From: Pseudomonadota bacterium | GTDB lineage: Bacteria > Pseudomonadota > Gammaproteobacteria > Steroidobacterales > Woeseiaceae | Direction of reading: 5' to 3' | DNA length: 40,214 bases | Assembly (NCBI GenBank): GCA_022567295.1 | Contig: JADFHE010000026.1 | Coordinates: 1 to 40,214 of the forward strand | Shown here: positions 26,921-34,603 of the stretch, piece after piece | Position numbering within the stretch: position 1 is the stretch's first letter | How the letters are laid out: the number at the start of each line of letters is the position of its first letter | Made by a program: the position numbers and the translations under genes | Notes under the pieces: generated by a model | Told to the model about the DNA's origin: nothing | Database searches by the model: none | What the model saw: only the letters and a program-made list of their open reading frames with translations

Positions 26921-27140
26921 GAGCACCTTTATGCCCTTTGGGTGCAAAGGGCATAAACCCGCCTTGCGGGAACGAGGTGCGTCGATGCTTTACGCACGAC
27001 GCTGGTCCGGGACTGACCACCCATATCGCAGGGCCGGTGGGCGAGATCTTTGTTGCCGAGACCTAAAGCTCGCTAAAGCGAGCAGTCCGGCAACAAAGGT
27101 GTCGGCCTGCGGCCAATCAAATATGTAGTAGCTTCTACAG
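26915..27140. repeat. Multi-hairpin REP/MITE-like element with inverted ends
   Basis: Between two convergent genes the DNA is a chain of stem-loops. These are 26931-26954 (10-bp perfect stem ATGCCCTTTG/CAAAGGGCAT), 26958-26970 (CCCGC/GCGGG), 26977-26997 (GTGCGT/ACGCAC), 27048-27098 (11-bp stem CTTTGTTGCCG/CGGCAACAAAG enclosing the hairpin GCTCGC-TAAA-GCGAGC at 27068-27083) and 27104-27114 (GGCC/GGCC). The ends are inverted copies: CTGTAGGAGC at the left and CTGTAGAAGC read inward from the right. The TAG in each end is the stop codon of the adjoining gene. It probably also ends transcription from both sides. Confidence 0.65.
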
Positions 27141-28658
27141 ATCGAATTTGATGCCCTGCGCGAGTGGCAAGTCTTTGCCCCAGTTAATCGTGTTGGTCTG
27201 ACGACGCATATATGCCTTCCATGCATCGCTGCCGGCTTCACGGCCACCACCGGTTTCTTTCTCACCACCGAACGCACCGCCAATTTCTGCACCGGAAGTG
27301 CCGATATTGACGTTGGCGATACCGCAGTCAGAACCGCCGTGTGACAGAAAGTACTCGGCATTCTGTACGCTGTCGGTGAAGATCGATGACGATAAACCCT
27401 GCACGACGCCATTCTGCAAGGCTATAGCTTCGTCGATCGTATCGAACGGAATCAGATACAGGATCGGGCCGAAGGTCTCATGTTGCACGATCTCCCAGTC
27501 GTTCTGAACCACCGCGATCGCAGGCGAAATAAAGTAGCCTGGTCCGTCGATGCGCTCACCACCGCACAGGATTTCGCCACCCGCGTCGCGGACTGCTTCG
27601 CATGCCGCTTCAACAGTCCTCACTGCTGAATCACTGATCAGCGGGCCCATCAACGTGTCGGGATCGAGTGGATCTCCGATACGCACCTGACTATAGGCTT
27701 TGACCAATGCATTCTTCACTTCGTCGAAGCGCGAGCGATGCGCGATTACGCGACGTGTCGATGTACATCGTTGCCCGGCTGTACCGACCGCACCGAAGAC
27801 GATCGACGGAATGGCAAGGTCGAGGTTGGCATATTCATCCACGATGATTGCATTGTTGCCGCCCAGTTCGAGCAGGCATTTGCCCAGGCGGTTCGCGAGT
27901 CGTTCGCCAACGCCGCGCCCGACCCATGTCGAGCCTGTGAACGAAATCAGGTTGACGCGTTTGTCGTCAACAAACCGCTCTGCGAGGTCATGCGAACTCT
28001 TACCACCGTTGATCAGGAAAAATACGGGCGGCAGGTCCATTCCTTCCAGTGCTTCGTTGATGATTTTCTGCACGGCTACGCCACATAGGGCCGTGTTCGA
28101 TGATGGTTTCCAGATGTTGACGTTGCCACAGATCGCGGCAAGGCAAGCGTTCCAGGCGTAGACAGCGACCGGAAAGTTAAATGCCGAAATCGTGCCGACC
28201 AGGCCGAGCGGATGCCATTGTTCGTACATGCGGTGCCGTGGGCGTTCCGAATGCATCGTACGGCCGTACATCATGCGCGACTGGCCAACCGCAAAGTCAG
28301 CGATGTCGATCATCTCCTGAACTTCGCCGTCGCCCTCTGCCTTGATCTTGCCATTCTCCAGTGCCACGAGGCTGCCAAGCGCGTCTTTGTGCTTGCGCAG
28401 CGCGTTCGCTATGTTTCGAACTGCTTCTCCTCGCACCGGCGCAGGAATATCGCGCCAGGAATGAAACGACTCCTGTGCCTTTTCGACGACTTGCTCGTAC
28501 TCGGCCATGGTCGTCGAGCGCACGCTCGCGATGACTTTATTGGTTGCCGGATTTACCGACTCGATGATCGATGCCGACTCATCGCGTGTTGACTCACCGC
28601 CAAACCAGGTGCCGTCGTTGACTGAACTGAGGCCAAGTCGGTCCAATATTTCTTTCAT
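27135..28658 (-). CDS. L-aminoadipate-semialdehyde dehydrogenase (antiquitin/ALDH7 family)
   Basis: Oxidises aminoadipate semialdehyde (in equilibrium with piperideine-6-carboxylate) to L-2-aminoadipate in lysine breakdown. The 507-residue enzyme contains [48 protein letters not shown] (general-base Glu) and [12 protein letters not shown] (nucleophilic Cys). The ALDH7 features FNFPVAV and [19 protein letters not shown] at the C terminus support this substrate over betaine or succinate semialdehyde. Its ATG overlaps the saccharopine dehydrogenase stop by four bases (ATGA), so the two enzymes are translationally coupled. Its stop codon lies in the flanking hairpin element. Confidence 0.9.
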   Translation of the reverse strand: MKEILDRLGLSSVNDGTWFGGESTRDESASIIESVNPATNKVIASVRSTTMAEYEQVVEKAQESFHSWRDIPAPVRGEAVRNIANALRKHKDALGSLVALENGKIKAEGDGEVQEMIDIADFAVGQSRMMYGRTMHSERPRHRMYEQWHPLGLVGTISAFNFPVAVYAWNACLAAICGNVNIWKPSSNTALCGVAVQKIINEALEGMDLPPVFFLINGGKSSHDLAERFVDDKRVNLISFTGSTWVGRGVGERLANRLGKCLLELGGNNAIIVDEYANLDLAIPSIVFGAVGTAGQRCTSTRRVIAHRSRFDEVKNALVKAYSQVRIGDPLDPDTLMGPLISDSAVRTVEAACEAVRDAGGEILCGGERIDGPGYFISPAIAVVQNDWEIVQHETFGPILYLIPFDTIDEAIALQNGVVQGLSSSIFTDSVQNAEYFLSHGGSDCGIANVNIGTSGAEIGGAFGGEKETGGGREAGSDAWKAYMRRQTNTINWGKDLPLAQGIKFDL

Positions 28659-29827
28659 GTCCTTGCTCCCGCGCTAGCGCGCTGGTGACCGGTTTCGCCG
28701 CGGGCGACGAGCTCGGATGAGGCCAGGTTGGTACCGCCGTGCGCGTAGTACTGCCCGAACCGGTTATCAAGGATATCAGTCAGGCGAAACTGCTCTTGTG
28801 CCACAAAACCGGTGTACTTCTTCGGCTCGGACAACACGATATCGAGCACGCTGCAGATTCCCGCCGCTGTCGTAATCTGAATGGCGGACCAAAGGCGGCC
28901 AGCAACCTGCGCGGGATACACTTTGTTGACGTAGTTTTCCTCGCGAAGTTCGCCATCCTGCAGACCCGTGACGGCCGCATAGATAATGACGACGTCCTGC
29001 AATGTCTGTGGCACCGAATTCTCCAGGATGCGCTTCAGCGTATCGCGGTCGTGATTCAGTTTCAGGCCGTTCATGAGCAGACGCATTTGATTGCAGTGAC
29101 CGGGATATCGAATCGTTTTGTAGTTCATGGTGGACACGCGATCGCCGTAGGTTTCGCCCAGCGATCCTAAGCCGCCAGAGGTATTGAACGCCTCGTAGAG
29201 TTTGCCGTCGATCTCAATTTCTTCGAGCCCCTCGAGTGGCAGCACGTCGACTTCTTTACCGTTGACAATGCTTCTGCACAGATTGCCGTACTCGTTGATG
29301 ACGCCGTCGGTGGACCACGTGAGTGAGTACTTGAGTACGTTGTTAGGATGCTGCGGCAAAGCGCCGACGCGAAGCTTGACCGACTTCAAAGTGTCGAAGT
29401 GTTGAATCAGTTCGTTTGCGGCAATGCTGATAAAACCGGGCGCAAGGCCGCATTGCGGTGCGAAGACTGTTGTTGCGCCTCTGGAGAGTTTGCGCACGGC
29501 TTCGGTAACCGCAACGTCTTCCGTCAGATCGAAATAATGCAGACCTTCGTCCCTTGCTACCTGGGCGACGTCAATGTTGCAGTAGTATGGAAGTCCGGAC
29601 ACGATCGCTGATGGCTTGTGTTTTCGAACATGCGCCGCCAACAGTTTCGTGTCGCCAGCGTCCAGATCGAACGCTTCAATATTGTCGAGACCGTGAGCAT
29701 TAGCAACGTCAGCGGCCGCCCCTGGCTTCGAATCAGCCAGTTGCACACGATAGTCGTCGCTTTCGGCGAGGAGACCAGAAATCAGCGCACCAATTTTGCC
29801 GGCGCCGAGTACCAATACGTCTTGCAT
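28655..29827 (-). CDS. Saccharopine dehydrogenase-family protein
   Basis: A 390-residue protein starting at ATG 29827 (GGGGGAT four bases upstream). The N terminus [20 protein letters not shown] is a Rossmann NAD(P) site. [17 protein letters not shown] and [22 protein letters not shown] are typical of the L-glutamate-forming (LYS9-like) saccharopine dehydrogenase group. With the coupled downstream dehydrogenase it would convert saccharopine to glutamate and then aminoadipate. No lysine-ketoglutarate reductase is visible here, so the first step must be encoded elsewhere or the protein may act on another imino acid. A frame extending to 30322 covers the promoter region and is not real. Confidence 0.85.
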   Translation of the reverse strand: MQDVLVLGAGKIGALISGLLAESDDYRVQLADSKPGAAADVANAHGLDNIEAFDLDAGDTKLLAAHVRKHKPSAIVSGLPYYCNIDVAQVARDEGLHYFDLTEDVAVTEAVRKLSRGATTVFAPQCGLAPGFISIAANELIQHFDTLKSVKLRVGALPQHPNNVLKYSLTWSTDGVINEYGNLCRSIVNGKEVDVLPLEGLEEIEIDGKLYEAFNTSGGLGSLGETYGDRVSTMNYKTIRYPGHCNQMRLLMNGLKLNHDRDTLKRILENSVPQTLQDVVIIYAAVTGLQDGELREENYVNKVYPAQVAGRLWSAIQITTAAGICSVLDIVLSEPKKYTGFVAQEQFRLTDILDNRFGQYYAHGGTNLASSELVARGETGHQRASAGART

Positions 29828-30027
29828 GCATATCCCCCAAAAAAACCGCCTGTGTGCGGCGCGAATGTGGCGCGCATTGTGCCCATGTCGTGCCACGCTT
29901 TCCACAGTTGTGTCATCCCATGAAACGTGAAAAATGTCGCAATAACAATGACTTTGAGAACAGGGTTGGCGATGACCTGAAGTTCCCTGAAAAAGCCTGC
30001 ATAAACCGCTGATTACATGAGAAACTT

Positions 30028-30056
30028 TTGAGCCTTGAAAGCACCCGTGGCATAGT
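30028..30056 (+). promoter_or_regulatory. Candidate promoter for DAHP synthase
   Basis: TTGAGC (30028-30033) and CATAGT (30051-30056) are spaced by 17 bases, 57 bases before the GTG start. The 285-base divergent region around it (29828-30112) shows nothing else recognisable: no Trp box, leader peptide or strong hairpin. Confidence 0.35.
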
Positions 30057-30112
30057 CCGCATTTCCTGCCCTGCGAATTGCCGGGCATCGACAATCGGGA
30101 TGATCCAACACT

Positions 30113-31465
30113 GTGAGCAGAACCGTACCGAAAAATGATTGGCATCCCGCTAGCTGGCAGAGCAGGGAGGCCTTGCAACAGGCATCCTATCCGGATCAAG
30201 CAGCCCTGGACCGGGCCGTCAGCGACCTGAGCCGCCTGCCTCCCATCACGACGTCGTGGGAGGTCGATGAACTTAAGACCCTGATTGCGAAGGCGCAGCG
30301 AGGTGAGGCTTTCGTCCTGCAAGGCGGCGATTGCGCCGAGACGTTCGATGAGTGTACCTCCGAGAATATCGTAGCCAAGCTCAAGATCCTGTTGCAGATG
30401 AGCCTTGTAATGATTTACGGGCTGAAGAAACCTGTCGTGCGAATTGGTCGCATGGCGGGGCAGTACGCGAAGCCGCGCTCGGCCGATACTGAGACACGTG
30501 ATGGGACGACGTTGCCGAGCTTCCGCGGTGACTTGATTAACCGCAGCGGCTTTACGGCCGATGAGCGCATTCCGGACCCACAGATGATTCTGCGCGGTTA
30601 TGAAAGATCGGCATTGACGTTGAACTTCGTCCGTTCATTGATCGACGGCGGTTTCGCGGATCTTCACCACCCGGAATACTGGGACCTTGAGTGGGTTGGG
30701 CATTCGCCGGCGGCTTCCGACTATCACGACATCGTCTCATCCATCTCTGATTCACTGGATTTCCTGGAGACGGTCTCGGGACGTCAGTTCCATCACACGC
30801 AGAGGGCCGATATTTACGCGGCGCATGAAGGTCTGCATTTGCATTACGAACAGGCACAAACGCGATATCTTGACCGTCGCGAGCGCTGGTACAACCTGAC
30901 GACGCACTTCCCATGGATCGGTATGCGTACGGCGCAGCTGGACGGCGCACACATTGAGTATTTTCGCGGCATCGCAAACCCGGTTGGCGTCAAGATCGGT
31001 CCCGGGATGACGCAGGAGTGGTTGCAAGGGATCGTCGCGGTGCTAAATCCCAACAATGAACCGGGCCGCCTGACATTGATTCACCGTTTTGGCGCCAAAT
31101 CGATCAAAGATCACTTGCCGGACATGATCCGCACGGTTAAGAAAATGGGCACGACCGTGCTGTGGGTCTGTGATCCGATGCACGGCAACACCGAGACCAC
31201 GTCGGACGGTACGAAGACACGTCGTTTCGATAATATCGTTTCGGAACTCGAGTCCGCATTCAAAGTGCATCAGTCCATGGGCAGTTTCCTGGGTGGCGTA
31301 CACCTCGAACTGACCGGCGAAAACGTCACTGAATGCACCGGCGGTGCACGCGGATTGACGGACGCGGACTTGGCTCGTGCTTACAAGTCGACCGTCGATC
31401 CAAGGTTGAATTACGAGCAGGCCATGGAAATCGCGATGCGGATAGCCGGCTTAGACAAGCAGTAG
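30113..31465 (+). CDS. Class II 3-deoxy-7-phosphoheptulonate synthase
   Basis: First step of the shikimate pathway: condensation of phosphoenolpyruvate and erythrose 4-phosphate. The 450-residue protein belongs to the plant-like class II, unrelated in sequence to E. coli AroFGH. Key segments are FVLQGGDCAETFDECTSENI (metal-binding Cys about 73), KPVVRIGRMAGQYAKPRS, GTTLPSFRGDLIN, HEGLHLHYEQA, WIGMRTAQLDGAHIEYFRG and WVCDPMHGNT. The start is GTG 30113; the upstream GGGA is 13 bases away, so initiation may be weak. The gene stands alone, divergent from the lysine catabolic pair. Confidence 0.95.
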   Translation: MSRTVPKNDWHPASWQSREALQQASYPDQAALDRAVSDLSRLPPITTSWEVDELKTLIAKAQRGEAFVLQGGDCAETFDECTSENIVAKLKILLQMSLVMIYGLKKPVVRIGRMAGQYAKPRSADTETRDGTTLPSFRGDLINRSGFTADERIPDPQMILRGYERSALTLNFVRSLIDGGFADLHHPEYWDLEWVGHSPAASDYHDIVSSISDSLDFLETVSGRQFHHTQRADIYAAHEGLHLHYEQAQTRYLDRRERWYNLTTHFPWIGMRTAQLDGAHIEYFRGIANPVGVKIGPGMTQEWLQGIVAVLNPNNEPGRLTLIHRFGAKSIKDHLPDMIRTVKKMGTTVLWVCDPMHGNTETTSDGTKTRRFDNIVSELESAFKVHQSMGSFLGGVHLELTGENVTECTGGARGLTDADLARAYKSTVDPRLNYEQAMEIAMRIAGLDKQ

Positions 31466-31628
31466 GTGTGGTAGTCGGCACCTGATTGAGATCGAATGAC
31501 CGCTTCGCAGCAGATAGGAGCCCTTCGCCAGATATGATGCTGACAGTCGGCTAATGACCCAAAGGGGCCTCTCGCAAAAGGGTTAGAATAAGAATCCGAA
31601 ATTTCGACCCGCTCATGGAATTTACGTA

Positions 31629-32036
31629 ATGAGAGTTTTCTTCTATGGCCTCTTTATGGACGAGAGAGTGCTTGCGACGAAGGGAATTAAGCCTACTAAC
31701 ATAAGTGTCGGCTTCGTAAACGGCTACGGACTGCACATCGGTGAGCGGGCGACATTGGTACGCCGTCCAAATGGCCGCGCCTACGGAGCCATGATGGATA
31801 TCGCTCCCAATGAGGCAACAGAATTGTATGCAGAGGATAGCGTCGCGGACTACCTGCCCGAACCTGTAACTGTCGAACTCATGGACGGCACGCAAGTCGA
31901 GGCAACTTGCTACAACTTGCCCAGCGCCAAAGTCACCGGGACCAACAAAGACTATGCGGAATCGCTATTGATGGTCGCGAACAGATTGGGTCTCCCAGAT
32001 TCTTATATTGATCAGATTAGGCAGGCGAGAGCATAG
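31629..32036 (+). CDS. Gamma-glutamylcyclotransferase-like (GGCT/AIG2 fold) protein
   Basis: A 135-residue protein beginning MRVFFYGLFMDERVL, the conserved Y-G-x-[LN]-M-x phosphate-loop-like start of the GGCT fold. It continues GFVNGYGLHIGERATLVRRP and AYGAMMDIAPNEATELYAED, where an acidic catalytic residue is expected. The family cleaves gamma-glutamyl groups to 5-oxoproline, but many small members are uncharacterised. It is the first gene of the left palindrome-rich island and has no close operon partner. Confidence 0.75.
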   Translation: MRVFFYGLFMDERVLATKGIKPTNISVGFVNGYGLHIGERATLVRRPNGRAYGAMMDIAPNEATELYAEDSVADYLPEPVTVELMDGTQVEATCYNLPSAKVTGTNKDYAESLLMVANRLGLPDSYIDQIRQARA

Positions 32037-32113
32037 CCAACAATCTGGTCTGTCGAATGTCTCCTTCTGGCTGTTTCCGGCCTGTCGTTTCGTTGATATC
32101 TCGGTGATTTGAG

Positions 32114-32258
32114 CGTCCGCTATTGAGAAAAGCAGACGTTCAGGAGTAAAGCTGGAAATATCGCCAATCCGTTGGCTGAGCAACGTCTGCTTTACCCCCG
32201 GAACCGGCCGTTGGGGTAATATCGGGGTCAAGGGCCGCTAATGACCCAAAGCGGACGG
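32114..32258. repeat. Palindrome family, copies 1-2 plus inverted arm
   Basis: Copy 1 (32114-32141): CGTCCGCT-loop-AGCAGACGTT. An inverted arm AACGTCTGCTTTA follows at about 32184-32196 and can pair with the right half of copy 1. Copy 2 (32238-32258) is CTAATGACCCAAAGCGGAC and supplies the ATG of the next gene. A decayed copy, AATGACCCAAAG, lies upstream at 31553-31564. Confidence 0.6.
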
Positions 32259-32546
32259 ACGCGGAGAAGCACAATACAAATACGAAAAACGAAGCCCGGC
32301 GATCTAGAACCATTACTTGCTAGTTACTCTGGCGTTAGTGGCGATAGTTGGTACGTGCTAGTGTGCAAGTACTGTACGGACAACCACACAATCACGGTCA
32401 AAGGCGCATCCAAGCAATCCAAGGATGCTCGGAGCGACGTCGCGCTGAAATTTCAGGCAGTTGGTTGGAGAATGGACGGTAGCATTCCGGTTTGCCCTAG
32501 ATGCTACAAACGCAAGGTCAAGTCAGGTCTATATCTTGACGATTAG
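32241..32546 (+). CDS. Small zinc-ribbon protein
   Basis: A 101-residue orphan protein with two C-x2-C knuckles, VLVCKYCTDNH (about 40-50) and IPVCPRCYKRK (about 82-92), likely to bind one zinc. The region between them (KGASKQSKDARSDVALKFQA) looks helical. Its ATG lies inside a palindrome copy, with AAGGG six bases upstream as ribosome site, so the first ten residues are repeat-derived. No function is known. The last 29 codons and the following repeat are duplicated in inverse orientation at the right edge of the window. Confidence 0.55.
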   Translation: MTQSGRTRRSTIQIRKTKPGDLEPLLASYSGVSGDSWYVLVCKYCTDNHTITVKGASKQSKDARSDVALKFQAVGWRMDGSIPVCPRCYKRKVKSGLYLDD

Positions 32547-32583
32547 CGAGATTGCCAATGACCGCTCCTGGCCGAAAGCGGAC
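32457..32583 (+). repeat. 127-bp perfect inverted repeat, left copy
   Basis: Identical base for base to the reverse complement of 40088-40214. It holds the 3' end of the zinc-ribbon gene, its stop, 15 spacer bases and one palindrome up to GCGGAC, where identity ends. The full length is unknown because the other copy is cut by the window edge. Confidence 0.95.
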
Positions 32584-32684
32584 TGTCATATTGGCGATAT
32601 TCGAGCCGACTGAACGGCCGCTATCGGGAAAAGCGGACATTCAGCTGATAGGATTAATGACTCAGGGCGTGAAGCGGACAGTCA
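32555..32684. repeat. Palindrome family, copies 3-5
   Basis: Three consecutive copies lie at 32555-32586 (AATGACCGCT...AGCGGAC), 32611-32644 (TGAACGGCCGCT...AGCGGACATTCAG) and 32655-32684 (TAATGACTCAGG...AAGCGGACAGTCA). They have the same orientation with similar unit sizes, separated by unrelated 10-25 base spacers. Confidence 0.7.
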
Positions 32685-32698
32685 GCCTCATTGAGAAA

Positions 32699-32998
32699 AT
32701 GAATAATTCAGATAGATGCATTCACTGTCATCATAAGTTTTCATATATAAAAAAGTTATGGAATCTTGAAAAGAACGTTATTGAATGCCCACAATGCAAA
32801 GAGAAATCAGCGCTCGTGTACCCTAGCCAAAAATTTAAATTCATTTATAAATTAGTGATTCTTATCACCTGTGTTCTAACATTGGCTTCCATACCATGGT
32901 TTCCGTATTTTTTCCCTGTTGGCTTAATATCTATACATTTTTTGAGCATGTACCCATACAAGAATATGAGCTTTGAGAAAATAACAAACAATCCATAA
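32699..32998 (+). CDS. Small membrane protein with CxxC-19-CxxC zinc ribbon
   Basis: A 99-residue protein: CIHC at 7-10 and ECPQCKEK near 29-36 form a zinc ribbon. A membrane segment follows (KLVILITCVLTLASIPWFPY, about 50-69) and then FFPVGLISIHFLSMYP. The layout resembles the short cxxc_20_cxxc proteins found sporadically in bacteria. I placed the start at ATG 32699; the 49 codons upstream in the same frame are translation of palindromes. The gene is strikingly AT-rich compared with all neighbours, a sign of recent transfer. Its TAA stop lies inside an attC-like site. Confidence 0.55.
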   Translation: MNNSDRCIHCHHKFSYIKKLWNLEKNVIECPQCKEKSALVYPSQKFKFIYKLVILITCVLTLASIPWFPYFFPVGLISIHFLSMYPYKNMSFEKITNNP

Positions 32999-33058
32999 CC
33001 ATGGGTTCCACGAGATGTCGTCGCTTCGCTCAGACACACGGGAACCCGGTCGTTAGGA
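32992..33058 (+). repeat. attC-like recombination site
   Basis: From outside in: TCCATAAC (32992-32999) pairs with GTTAGGA (33052-33058) apart from one bulged A; short unpaired spacers CAT and GGTC follow; then GGGTTCC (33003-33009) pairs perfectly with GGAACCC (33041-33047); a 31-base central region contains TCGCTTCGCTC. This R''-L''-L'-R' order, with a CGTTAG right end and the cassette stop codon in the left box, is the architecture of integron attC sites. GTTAGGA departs from GTTRRRY at its last base. No second attC or integrase is in view. Confidence 0.4.
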
Positions 33059-33070
33059 ATTCAATCGAGT

Positions 33071-33156
33071 GACGGGTGTTGGCCGAAAGCTGCCCTTCAA
33101 AATAGCAGTATTTAACCTGGTCGAACGACCGCTAACGGAAGAAGAAGACGTTCGAA
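33071..33156. repeat. Palindrome family, degenerate copies 6-7
   Basis: 33071-33099 (GACGGGTGTTGGCCGAAAGC and onward) and 33121-33156 (TCGAACGACCGCT...GACGTTCGA, outer 7-bp arms intact). Both are more decayed than the copies near 32.6 and 38.6 kb. They occupy most of the gap between the AT-rich gene and rluE. Confidence 0.5.
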
Positions 33157-33195
33157 TCCGATCAAATCTGGCGCTGTCTGCCTGTTCGGTGGGGA

Positions 33196-33801
33196 CTAAG
33201 CGTTAACAAGTAGGAGTGCGTTCCAGGCGTCCTTCGTCGACATTTCTCGTGATTTGCCGGGTAACAGGCCATCGAGCGCCCACGGGCCAACGGAGTATCG
33301 AATCAGCCGCAATGTTGGCAGACCAACGGCTGCCGTCATGTGTCGCACCTGCCGATTACGACCTTCGGACAACGTAATCTCTATCCAGTTATCCGCCACA
33401 TTCTTGCGGTGGCGTATCGGTGGATCACGTTCCCAAAGCTCCGCCGGTGCGTCGATATTCTTCGCCGTTACAGCCTTCGCCATGCCATCCTTGAGTTCAA
33501 CACCGTTGAGCAGCGCGCCAATCTGGTCGTCAGTCAGGGTTCCCTCGACTTGCGCCCAGTAGCGCTTCATGATCCCTGATTCGGGTTGGCTGATCTTCGC
33601 CTGCAGGCGACCGTCGTCGGTGAGGAGCAACAAACCCTCACTATCGAAATCGAGTCGGCCGGCCGGGTACACGCCCGGCACCTTGACGTAGTCAGCCAAT
33701 GTGGCACGACCGTCTGGATCAGTGAACTGGCAGAGCACCCGGTAGGGCTTGTTCACAACAATCAACACTTCTTGTGGTCCCCGGCGATCTGTACAATGCA
33801 T
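33196..33801 (-). CDS. rluE: 23S rRNA pseudouridine synthase, RluE-like
   Basis: A 201-residue RsuA-family enzyme without an S4 domain, like RluE, which modifies U2457 of 23S rRNA. Catalytic D51 lies in YPAGRLDFDSEGLLLLTDDG (45-64). KRYWAQVEG and EGRNRQVRHMTAAVGLPTLRL are also conserved. ATG 33801 gives a short unconserved leader before VLIVVNKPY. In enterics rluE is divergent from icd; here the divergent position holds an icd remnant. Confidence 0.93.
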   Translation of the reverse strand: MHCTDRRGPQEVLIVVNKPYRVLCQFTDPDGRATLADYVKVPGVYPAGRLDFDSEGLLLLTDDGRLQAKISQPESGIMKRYWAQVEGTLTDDQIGALLNGVELKDGMAKAVTAKNIDAPAELWERDPPIRHRKNVADNWIEITLSEGRNRQVRHMTAAVGLPTLRLIRYSVGPWALDGLLPGKSREMSTKDAWNALLLVNA

Positions 33802-33827
33802 GCTTTTCCCGGCCCCCTGGACCCGGC

Positions 33828-33923
33828 ATGCGCTACCATCATATCAACGTCACCGCCGATGGCGCTTCGATAACAGCAAACCCGGACCGCAGCCTGAATG
33901 TTCCGGATTTTCCTAATGGATGA
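33828..33923 (+). pseudogene. icd: 5' remnant of isocitrate dehydrogenase gene
   Basis: A 31-codon frame from ATG 33828 reads MRYHHINVTADGASITANPD then RSLNVPDFP before a TGA at 33921. This follows the N terminus of gammaproteobacterial NADP-isocitrate dehydrogenase (M-x-Y-x-x-I-x-V ... G-x-x-I-T-x-N ... SLNVPD-x-P), after which I-I-P-F-I-E-G-D-G-I-G should come but does not. Position and orientation, divergent from rluE, also match the normal icd locus. The frame ends ten bases before the glycosylase start, so the old icd promoter and leader may now serve that gene. An intact icd or an unrelated replacement must exist elsewhere. Confidence 0.7.
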
Positions 33924-33932
33924 TCAAGGCGC

Positions 33933-34571
33933 TTGATCGACGCGGCGATATTCGACAAAGAGTGTCGTGACTGCCCGAGGCTCGCGCGGTTTCTCGATGA
34001 CGTAAAGGATCGTTTCCCGGACTATTACTGCCGTCCCGTGCCACCGTTCGGCGCCGCCGACGCGCGATTCCTGATTGTTGGGCTCGCGCCAGGCATGCAT
34101 GGCGCCAATCGAACGGGGCGGCCTTTTACCGGGGATCACGCGGGCATTCTCCTGTATCAGATGCTGCACAAATATGGCTTTGCGAGCCGCGATCATTCCG
34201 AGGCCGCCGACGATGGCCTGACCCTCATCGATTGCCGCATAACGAATGCGGTCAAGTGCTTGCCACCCGGCAACAAGCCGGTGGGTGCCGAGATGAACAC
34301 ATGTAACAGGTTCCTTGCCAATGAACTGCGAACAATGCCGGAGAACTCTGTGGTCGTGGCGCTTGGCGGAATTGCACACCGGGCCATCATCAAGGCGGTT
34401 GGCGAACGGCAGCTAGAGTTCAAGTTCGGACATGCAGCACTGCATGACCTCGATAGCTTTCGATTGCTCGATTCGTATCACTGCAGTCGATACAACACCA
34501 ATACGCGCCGGTTAACAGAGGCAATGTTCGATGCGATATTTGCACAAGTGCGGGAGATGCTGGATAACTAG
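33933..34571 (+). CDS. Uracil-DNA glycosylase, family 5-like (Fe-S UDGb)
   Basis: A 212-residue glycosylase removing uracil and other deaminated bases from DNA. The four [4Fe-4S] cysteines are C11 and C14 (ECRDCPRL), C109 and C124. Motif A GLAPGMHGANRTGRPFTGD (50-68) has Asn where families 1 and 4 have Asp or Glu, and the C-terminal CSRYNTNTRRLT is the UDGb form of the HPS motif. TTG 33933 is the only start in frame after a stop at 33921. Its stop overlaps the longest uvrC frame, forming a repair operon. Confidence 0.92.
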   Translation: MIDAAIFDKECRDCPRLARFLDDVKDRFPDYYCRPVPPFGAADARFLIVGLAPGMHGANRTGRPFTGDHAGILLYQMLHKYGFASRDHSEAADDGLTLIDCRITNAVKCLPPGNKPVGAEMNTCNRFLANELRTMPENSVVVALGGIAHRAIIKAVGERQLEFKFGHAALHDLDSFRLLDSYHCSRYNTNTRRLTEAMFDAIFAQVREMLDN

Positions 34572-34603
34572 TGCCCGTCTTTGTTACGTTGACGGAGTGC
34601 CAA

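Noticed and set aside
29828-30322. N-terminal extension of the saccharopine dehydrogenase frame
   Set aside because: It runs antisense through the DAHP synthase start and promoter; the Rossmann motif begins at the ATG at 29827.
32034-32178. Second attC site (AGCCAAC...GTTGGCT) after the GGCT-like gene
   Set aside because: The outer boxes are complementary, but no inner L boxes pair and the right box does not fit GTTRRRY.
32552-32698. N-terminal 49 codons ahead of the CxxC membrane protein
   Set aside because: They are read-through of palindromes 3-5; the conserved-looking protein starts at 32699.
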